From positions 1 to 40,028 of the forward strand of contig CAZDVD010000024.1 in assembly GCA_964508765.1 (NCBI GenBank): 40,028 nt of DNA, given 5' to 3'. Origin of the DNA: JABMPR01 sp964508765 (lineage in GTDB: Bacteria > Fidelibacterota > UBA8477 > JABMPR01). Below are positions 34,746 through 40,028 of this stretch, in pieces. Under the pieces are notes generated by a model, which saw nothing but the letters and a program-made list of their open reading frames with translations, was not told where the DNA came from and did not search any database. Position 1 is the stretch's first letter. Each line of letters begins with the position of its first letter. Both the position numbers and the translations under genes were made by a program.

Positions 34746-35656
34746 ACGATGGCCTCCAATTGTTCTTGTGTTGCGATACCACCGGTTACCATGTCCCGAT
34801 GGATGCGTTTAACCAGTCCTTGAAGTACTTTGCCAGGACCGATTTCAACTATTTCATTGACCCCATCCTTGACCATGAATTCAACCGTGTCTTCCCAGAG
34901 TACGGGACTCTCGAGTTGGTCAATCAGATTGGATTTGATTTTCGTGGGGTCAGTAGTTGGAGTGGCATCCACGTTAGCGACCACGGGAACCCGTGCTTTA
35001 TTAAAATTTGTTTTCTCCACGATGACACTTAAATCACCTCTGGCTGCCGACATGAGGGGAGAGTGAAAAGCACCGCTCACATTCAGGGCCAGCGCCTTGC
35101 GGGCACCCAAATTTTTCGCGATCTCCATGGCATACTGCACAGCAACAGTTTCACCTGAAATAACTATCTGTCCAGGAGAATTAAAATTAGCAGCCTGAAC
35201 AATACCCCGCATTCCGGCATGTTCGCACACCTTTGCAATATCCTCGCGAGACATATTCAAAATCGCAGCCATGGTTCCGGATTGATTTTCTCCAGCTTTT
35301 TGCATGCCTTCTGAGCGCACTTTAACAATGGCAAGGGCATCTTCAAAGTTAAGCACCCCAGCAGCAAAGAGGGCAGAGAACTCACCGAGGCTATGGCCAG
35401 CTGTCATTGAGAACTCAAAGGATTTGGGCAGGAGAGAAAAAAGGGCAGTTGAAGCCACAAACAGAGCAGGTTGGGTTACTTTTGTTTCTGTCAATGCATC
35501 CAGTGGACCGTTAAAGCTGATATCGGCTACATCAAAGCCAAGGATATCATTGGCCTGTGCATACATATCTTTTATGGATTGATGTTTGTCATATATGTCC
35601 TGACCCATTCCCACATACTGGGAAGCCTGTCCGGGAAATACGAGAGCTCGTTTCAT
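34742..35656 (-). CDS. fabD: Malonyl-CoA:ACP transacylase
   Basis: A 304-residue enzyme with the GQASQYVGMG motif near the N-terminus, nucleophile S89 in AGHSLGEFSAL and the catalytic histidine in VSGAFHSPLM. It loads malonate from malonyl-CoA onto ACP. An AAAGGG site inside the end of fabH serves its ATG, which lies 3 bases after the fabH stop; its stop overlaps the fabG start. The arrangement indicates tight co-translation. Confidence 0.96.
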   Translation of the reverse strand: MKRALVFPGQASQYVGMGQDIYDKHQSIKDMYAQANDILGFDVADISFNGPLDALTETKVTQPALFVASTALFSLLPKSFEFSMTAGHSLGEFSALFAAGVLNFEDALAIVKVRSEGMQKAGENQSGTMAAILNMSREDIAKVCEHAGMRGIVQAANFNSPGQIVISGETVAVQYAMEIAKNLGARKALALNVSGAFHSPLMSAARGDLSVIVEKTNFNKARVPVVANVDATPTTDPTKIKSNLIDQLESPVLWEDTVEFMVKDGVNEIVEIGPGKVLQGLVKRIHRDMVTGGIATQEQLEAIV

Positions 35657-35659
35657 GAA

Positions 35660-36658
35660 TTACCCTTTCTTACTGGGTCCGTAGCGCAGCAAAATACTGC
35701 CCCAGGTATATCCAGCACCAAATGCAGCGAAAAGAACGAGGTCGCCATCTTTTATCCGTTTTTCACGGACAACTTCATCCAATCCAAGAGGAAGCGTGCC
35801 AGCCGTCGTATTGCCGTATTTATCGATATTAAGTAAGACCTGTTCATCTTTGAAGCCTGCCTTTCGCGCGACTATATCGATGATTCGTTTATTTGCCTGA
35901 TGAGGAATAAAGACTCCAATATCTTCGGCTTTAAGATTGTTTCTCTCAAGGATTTCAACACTCACGTTTGCCATATCATTGGAAGCACGTTTGAAAACAC
36001 TGCGACCATCCTGCCAGATGTAGTGTTCTCCAGCATCAACGGTGGCGTGGGTTGCTGGTTTGCGACTTCCACCCGCCTTCATATGCAGGGCGGCTGCACC
36101 GCTGCCATCAATATGAAGAATTTCGTCAATCATGCCATAATTCTCATCCTCAGTGGGCTCGAGGAGAACCGCACCGGCACCATCACCAAAAAGGATACAG
36201 GTATTCCGGTCAGTATAATCAATGATGGAGCTCATGGTGTCCACACCCACCACAATGACCTTTTTTGAGCCGGTCTGGATGAGAGAGGAGCCAGATTTAA
36301 GGGCAAAGAGAAAACCAGAACAAGCGCCTGAAAGATCATAACCCCAGGCATTGTTGGCGCCGATTTTTTCCTGAATTAAGGCTGCTGTTGAAGGAAAGAG
36401 CATATCAGGTGTCACGGTGGCTACAATAATGGCATCAATTTCATCTGGATGGGTTCCAGTTTCTTCCAATAGCTTGGTTACTGCACTCACGCTCATGTCG
36501 GAACTGGCTTCACCCTCAGCGACGATGCGTCTTTCATGGATTCCTGTTCGGCTCACAATCCAATCATGGTTGGTGTCTACCATTTTTTCCAAATCATAAT
36601 TTGTAATTACTTTTTTGGGTACATAGGAGGCGACTCCAGTGATTGCAGCTCTGATCAT
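35660..36658 (-). CDS. fabH: 3-oxoacyl-ACP synthase III
   Basis: A 332-residue thiolase-fold enzyme that starts fatty-acid synthesis by condensing an acyl-CoA with malonyl-ACP. Catalytic residues are C113 (DLSGACSGFLFAL), H253 (IPHQANKRI) and N283 (DKYGNTTAGT). The primer specificity (acetyl or branched) cannot be read safely. It starts 18 bases after plsX and is followed by fabD after 3 bases. The ATG has a GGGAA site about 8 bases upstream. Confidence 0.96.
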   Translation of the reverse strand: MIRAAITGVASYVPKKVITNYDLEKMVDTNHDWIVSRTGIHERRIVAEGEASSDMSVSAVTKLLEETGTHPDEIDAIIVATVTPDMLFPSTAALIQEKIGANNAWGYDLSGACSGFLFALKSGSSLIQTGSKKVIVVGVDTMSSIIDYTDRNTCILFGDGAGAVLLEPTEDENYGMIDEILHIDGSGAAALHMKAGGSRKPATHATVDAGEHYIWQDGRSVFKRASNDMANVSVEILERNNLKAEDIGVFIPHQANKRIIDIVARKAGFKDEQVLLNIDKYGNTTAGTLPLGLDEVVREKRIKDGDLVLFAAFGAGYTWGSILLRYGPSKKG

Positions 36659-36676
36659 ATTATAATTCCCGATTGG

Positions 36677-37717
36677 TTAGTGGTGGATGATTTGTTCATC
36701 CATATCCGTATAGGTAATGTTGGATAAGGATTTCGTGATTTCCTGTTCAATGACATCAATCAAATTCGAATTAATGAGGCTTTGAGCTTCAAAAAGAGCT
36801 GATTGAATACCCTTTTCATTTGATGAACCGTGAGCAATGATAGAAATGCCTCTGATACCGAGTAGGGGTGAACCACCATAATTATTGGGGTCAAAAATGC
36901 CGGTCAATTCTGTAAATACAGGTTTGATAAGACGGGCACCTAAAAGTCGGCTGGGACGATCAATTCTTTTCTTGATCATGCCAAAAAGGGTTTTGAAGGT
37001 GCTTTCAGCGAGTTTCAACGCTACGTTGCCAGTGAACCCATCAGTTACAATGACATCAAATTTATCGTAGAAGATATCGCGGCCTTCAGCATAGCCCTTG
37101 AAATTCAGGCTAGATTCTTCCAGGAGACGCTTGGCCTCTCTGACCAGGGAGGTTCCCTTGTCAGCCTCTTCACCAATACTCATCAGTCCCACTTTGGGCT
37201 TATCTGTTTTGGTAAGATAGCGGTGTACGATGCTTCCCATAATTCCAAACTGCAGCAAATTCTTCGGCTTGGCTTCAGCAACTGCGCCGACATCAAGCAA
37301 AAGGGTAGCGCCATCTTCATGGGGCATGAAGGCACCTACAGCAGGTCGATCTACTCCAGGTATGCGGCCAAGACTGAGGAGTGAATAGGTCATCGTCGCG
37401 CCAGTATTACCAGCTGAGATAAACGCATTGGCTTTACCCGCCTTAACCAGCTCAATGCCAATTCGCATTGAAGAATCTTTTTTCTCTTTATATGATCTGG
37501 TTGGCGATTCATCCATCCCAATGACCTGGGAGGCATGCTGGATATGTAGGCGTGGGCTTTCAAAAGATCGCGATTGAAGCTCCTGATGAATAAGGTCTTC
37601 CTTACCGACGAGGATAACTTCACCAATACTTTTCGGGTCATTCAAGTATTGAATGGCACCTTCAATATTGATAAAAGGGGCGTTATCGCCCCCCATACTA
37701 TCAACCACGATTTTCAT
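36677..37717 (-). CDS. plsX: Phosphate acyltransferase PlsX
   Basis: From the ATG at 37717 the protein has 346 residues. It begins MKIVVDSMGGDNAP, the standard PlsX start, and has SAGNTGATM and IVTDGFTGNVALKLAE further on. It makes acyl-phosphate from acyl-ACP for phospholipid synthesis as a peripheral membrane enzyme. An in-frame TTG at 37729 that overlaps the rpmF stop would add four residues; I prefer the ATG because it matches the family start. It links the fab genes to phospholipid synthesis in the same operon. Confidence 0.95.
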   Translation of the reverse strand: MKIVVDSMGGDNAPFINIEGAIQYLNDPKSIGEVILVGKEDLIHQELQSRSFESPRLHIQHASQVIGMDESPTRSYKEKKDSSMRIGIELVKAGKANAFISAGNTGATMTYSLLSLGRIPGVDRPAVGAFMPHEDGATLLLDVGAVAEAKPKNLLQFGIMGSIVHRYLTKTDKPKVGLMSIGEEADKGTSLVREAKRLLEESSLNFKGYAEGRDIFYDKFDVIVTDGFTGNVALKLAESTFKTLFGMIKKRIDRPSRLLGARLIKPVFTELTGIFDPNNYGGSPLLGIRGISIIAHGSSNEKGIQSALFEAQSLINSNLIDVIEQEITKSLSNITYTDMDEQIIHH

Positions 37718-37725
37718 GTTTGGAA

Positions 37726-37908
37726 TCAAACTTCTTTAGGAATGGTAACCTGTTTTCCCTTGTAGTATCCGCAATGGGGACATACACGGTGTGGTAATTT
37801 TGGTTCGCTGCAATTTGAGCAGGTGATGAGACCGGCAAGAGTCGCCTTCCAGTGCGTACGGCGTTTATCTCTTTTGGCCCGTGAGGTTTTTCTTTTTGGT
37901 ACAGCCAC
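37726..37908 (-). CDS. rpmF: 50S ribosomal protein L32
   Basis: A 60-residue basic protein beginning MAVPKRKTSRAKRDKRR, the usual L32 start, with a complete zinc site C30/C33 and C43/C46 (CSNC and CPHC). The start codon is GTG with an AGGAG site about 10 bases upstream. It lies 13 bases after yceD and directly before plsX, the classic yceD-rpmF-plsX order. The retained cysteines mean this is the zinc-binding form. Confidence 0.96.
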   Translation of the reverse strand: MAVPKRKTSRAKRDKRRTHWKATLAGLITCSNCSEPKLPHRVCPHCGYYKGKQVTIPKEV

Positions 37909-37921
37909 GAGTTAAATTCTC

Positions 37922-38404
37922 CTATTCGTTGAACAAATCTTTAAGCTTAGCCCAGCGTTCATCCGGTTTTTCATCGGCCTTGATGATTTTTTGCAGGTCT
38001 TGACCTGCTTTACAATCAGGACCACATCGATGTGAAATAGGGATGGCTAACAACACGGCATCGTAGACAAGAGGGTAAAGATCATATTCTGCCTGGTGAG
38101 CAGGAATATGAAAAATATCATCACCTTCATAAGATTCCAGATACTTGGCATCAAAGGTTAGCACGACGTCAATTTCACTCTTCAAGGTGTCTTCAAACTC
38201 CTCCATGCCGGACTCACAAATAAAGAGACCCGTGCAAGAAATCTTTCCGTGTAGATAAAAATTTTGACCCTGTCGGTCGATGCCTAACTTCAATTCAAAC
38301 TGAAGTGGTTTCCACTCCAGACTATCATCGTGTTGTAGCTGTGCTACGCTGTCAAAGATCTGCTCTGATTTGCCTCTCGGCAAAGTGTTCAGTAGTATCT
38401 TCAT
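37922..38404 (-). CDS. yceD: YceD family protein (DUF177)
   Basis: A 160-residue protein of the DUF177 family, which includes YceD and plastid relatives linked to 23S rRNA accumulation and large-subunit assembly. The family motif near the C-terminus is HRCGPDCKAGQDL, followed by a D-x-R-W-A-x-L-K-D-L ending. The ATG at 38404 is preferred; a TTG at 38410 is also in frame. No ribosome binding site is visible, and the predicted transcription start is only about 8 bases upstream. It is the first gene of the nine-gene lipid and ribosome operon. Confidence 0.9.
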   Translation of the reverse strand: MKILLNTLPRGKSEQIFDSVAQLQHDDSLEWKPLQFELKLGIDRQGQNFYLHGKISCTGLFICESGMEEFEDTLKSEIDVVLTFDAKYLESYEGDDIFHIPAHQAEYDLYPLVYDAVLLAIPISHRCGPDCKAGQDLQKIIKADEKPDERWAKLKDLFNE

Positions 38405-38418
38405 TGTCAAAGCCGCGC

Positions 38419-38447
38419 AATATAGATGGGAGTTATTCGCATGTCAA
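38419..38447 (-). promoter_or_regulatory. Near-consensus sigma70-type promoter of the yceD-to-rnc operon
   Basis: On the minus strand TTGACA (38447-38442) and TATATT (38424-38419) are separated by exactly 17 bases. The expected transcription start is near 38412, leaving only about 8 bases before the yceD ATG. Confidence 0.75.
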
Positions 38448-38478
38448 ATGTTTAACCTATTGAGAAATCAGCAGCCTA

Positions 38479-38844
38479 TCAAAGCTGCATCAGACCCTCA
38501 ATCTCTTGAATAGTTTTAGGGATAGACTGGCTTAAAACGCGATGTCCCTTTTGAGTTACCAGCACATCATCCTCAATACGGACACCAATATTCCACCAGC
38601 GTGGTTCCACATCTTCGGCCTCAGCAATATAGATACCTGGTTCGACAGTGAGGATCATACTGGCTTTTAGCAAATGAGGTTTGCTGTTTGCCCCGACCCA
38701 ACCCCCTGTATCGTGGACATCCAGCCCTAACCAGTGAGAGGTGCCATGCATAAAGAATTTGCGGTATGATTTGCTGCGGATGAGATCAGCAGGATCACCA
38801 TGAGGATGAGGATCAATTTGAGATTGGGTAGCATGCAGACACAA
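38479..38844 (-). pseudogene. pepP: C-terminal remnant of Xaa-Pro aminopeptidase PepP
   Basis: About 121 codons match only the end of the M24B aminopeptidase: FFMHGTSHWLGLDVHDTGGW, ILTVEPGIYI and NIGVRIEDDVLVT. They hold the histidine and two glutamate metal ligands. The full protein is normally about 430 residues, and the part with both aspartate ligands is missing. The frame opens at a TTG only 3 bases after the vanX stop and is closed by a TGA inside vanX, so no upstream part exists here. It cannot bind two metals and is very likely inactive. No frameshift is visible in the remnant, which suggests a recent deletion or rearrangement. Confidence 0.8.
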
Positions 38845-38846
38845 CC

Positions 38847-39530
38847 TTATTCAATGATTTGATATTGAGAGCGGGCTACTTTGGCAGATACAGCATTAAA
38901 ATGCCACCACTCAATAGAAATGGAGAGAAAGCCAGCCCCGGTCATCACTTCTCTCAGGAGGCGGCGATTGTCAATATGTTTCTGGGTCAGTTTTTTCTCT
39001 TTCAGAAATCGGGCTTCATGCCGAAGTTGAGCCAACTCGCCAAAATAGTCAAAGGCAGTCCCCATATCCAAAGGAACGCCATCTAGGGTTGCCAACGTCA
39101 GATCCACTGCAGAACCAAAATTATGAACTGAGCCTCGATCCGGGTTAGCCACATAGTCCTCTGAGGGTGTATTGACAACCAGTGCCCACATCTTGCGTTG
39201 AATGGAACGCGGGCGGACACCATCATAAACCAGAAGGGTTAATTCGGGGTGTGTCTGCTTGAGTATGTCCTGTGCTTTTTTCAGCATGGTCGCAGCCTTA
39301 GGCTGGAGATAGCAATTCTCCAAATCGCCATAAGTATCAGCTGAGAGGAAATTATCCATGGTTGAATATTTCAATTCGACCAGAATATCAGGAGCCAGGG
39401 AGTGAATATTCACCAGACCCTGTTTTTGAAGTTGTTGTTCCAGTGATAGACCAGATGTTTTCTCTCCAGCAAAGAGGGAGAGGAGGCAAAGGTGTGTAAC
39501 AAGCAGTAGGTAGGTAATTTGTTTTTTCAT
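38847..39530 (-). CDS. vanX: Exported D-Ala-D-Ala dipeptidase, VanX/DdpX family (M15D)
   Basis: A 227-residue protein with a signal peptide (about 1-21), so probably periplasmic. Zinc and catalytic residues of VanX are all present: H136 and D143 (GSVHNFGSAVDLTL), E207 and H210 (IEWWHF), and R106 in YDGVRPRS. The enzyme cleaves D-Ala-D-Ala or related dipeptides. In Gram-negative bacteria without vancomycin-resistance genes this is usually a murein-recycling or nutrient role; no vanA/vanH or vanRS genes are here. Its ATG overlaps the stop of the glycosylase gene (ATGA). Confidence 0.92.
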   Translation of the reverse strand: MKKQITYLLLVTHLCLLSLFAGEKTSGLSLEQQLQKQGLVNIHSLAPDILVELKYSTMDNFLSADTYGDLENCYLQPKAATMLKKAQDILKQTHPELTLLVYDGVRPRSIQRKMWALVVNTPSEDYVANPDRGSVHNFGSAVDLTLATLDGVPLDMGTAFDYFGELAQLRHEARFLKEKKLTQKHIDNRRLLREVMTGAGFLSISIEWWHFNAVSAKVARSQYQIIE

Positions 39531-40028
39531 GACTGCAAGATAGTGTAATCTCTCCCGTTCTGAAAGTTTCGAACGCGCAGTGGATTTTTTGTGCAGGCAT
39601 CAGCAAATTTTAAGTCAATCAGCCGATAGGGTAGGTGAGCATCTCTATCTTTCCGAATACCCAGACGAGTGGTTTGAATGATCTGCTCAGGGGAGTAGGA
39701 GTCATCCCAGAGTTCAAAATGCTCAGCCTTCAGTTGCTGACCATCCCATTGAGGAACCTTGAGAGTCAATGATTTGCACACAAGAGTTTGTCCGGCACAG
39801 AGTTTAGAGAGTGGGCGGGGGCTTCCATTTCGATGCGGATTATTTTTTTGCATTGTTTTGATGGATTTCAATTCATCATTGAGGTGTGCCACGGGATACC
39901 CAGATTTTATGAGCACTGCATTGCCTTCACCCCAGCATGAAAAATTTAGTGAATCACCACCTCTAGCATAATACATCTTGAATTCAACTCGTAAGTGCAA
40001 CTCAAAAGATATTGCAAAAGGGGTAAGC
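39527..40028 (-). CDS. mpg: 3-methyladenine DNA glycosylase (AAG/MPG family), N-terminus outside the window
   Basis: About 166 codons are open to the right edge; the first methionine-like codon inside (TTG at 40000) is not a convincing start, so the gene is partial. The sequence MYYARGGDSLNFSCWGEGN followed by AVLIKSGYP, and SPRPLSKLCAGQTL, match the alkyladenine glycosylase fold that flips out and excises alkylated purines. The catalytic glutamate lies in the missing N-terminal part. The ATGA overlap with vanX shows co-translation of two functionally unrelated genes. Confidence 0.82.
   Translation of the reverse strand, partial: LTPFAISFELHLRVEFKMYYARGGDSLNFSCWGEGNAVLIKSGYPVAHLNDELKSIKTMQKNNPHRNGSPRPLSKLCAGQTLVCKSLTLKVPQWDGQQLKAEHFELWDDSYSPEQIIQTTRLGIRKDRDAHLPYRLIDLKFADACTKNPLRVRNFQNGRDYTILQS

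Noticed and set aside
38471..38488. GCAGC/GCTGC hairpin at the end of the pepP remnant as a terminator
   Set aside because: Only five base pairs and no U-tract on the minus strand.
1..40028. CRISPR arrays, insertion sequences, phage or toxin-antitoxin modules
   Set aside because: No regular spacer-repeat array, transposase, integrase or phage structural gene was seen. The XRE/membrane pair lacks a toxin-like partner.

Overview
The window reads as chromosomal DNA of a Gram-negative bacterium of the FCB superphylum, most likely an uncultured marine-type lineage such as Candidatus Neomarinimicrobiota (Marinimicrobia) or a near relative. This is an inference. It rests on four secreted proteins that carry the PNPFNP-type C-terminal sorting domain and end in YLK or LLK, on several lipoproteins and a probable outer-membrane barrel, and on moderate GC. 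The clearest promoters are canonical TTGACA/TATATT-like, which does not suit the usual Bacteroidetes promoter (TTTG/TAnnTTTG). No tRNA, rRNA, CRISPR array, insertion sequence or phage module was seen.

Positions 1-16981 are almost all plus strand and hold mostly secreted or envelope genes. In order these are a small zinc-ribbon protein, a secreted protein with three jelly-roll-like domains, a dimethylarginine dimethylaminohydrolase, a secreted subtilase, a DUF2804 protein, GreA, a class V aminotransferase, a minus-strand XRE regulator/membrane protein pair with its own palindromic operator region, a secreted zinc-dependent phospholipase C/P1 nuclease-like protein, a DUF1232 protein coupled to a protein of exact 23-residue repeats, and two lipoprotein glycosidases (GH97 and GH20).

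Positions 16982-27603 are mixed. They hold a GNAT acetyltransferase and butyrate kinase (minus strand), a small membrane protein with an alpha/beta-hydrolase lipoprotein, an unknown exported protein, an isoprenylcysteine-methyltransferase-like protein, a DppA-type M55 D-aminopeptidase, an M1-peptidase-like/outer-membrane-barrel fusion without catalytic residues, a 458-base non-coding stretch with two palindromic elements, a PAP2 phosphatase and a secreted endonuclease I.

Positions 27761-40028 are all minus strand. A 1208-residue two-propeller sensor kinase is followed by the core lipid operon yceD-rpmF-plsX-fabH-fabD-fabG-acpP-fabF-rnc. That operon is preceded by a near-consensus promoter very close to its first start codon, and a strong hairpin with a U-tract separates acpP from fabF. 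Upstream are a truncated pepP remnant, a VanX-type D-Ala-D-Ala dipeptidase and a 3-methyladenine DNA glycosylase that runs off the right edge.

Functionally, the left part suggests a scavenger of extracellular protein, nucleic acid, alpha-glucan and amino sugars. The right part is housekeeping fatty-acid and phospholipid synthesis plus ribosome and RNA maturation. The points most worth a second look are the 23-residue repeat protein, the XRE operator array, the M1/barrel fusion, the acpP-fabF attenuator, the near-leaderless lipid-operon promoter, the pepP remnant and the long palindrome at 24484-24597.
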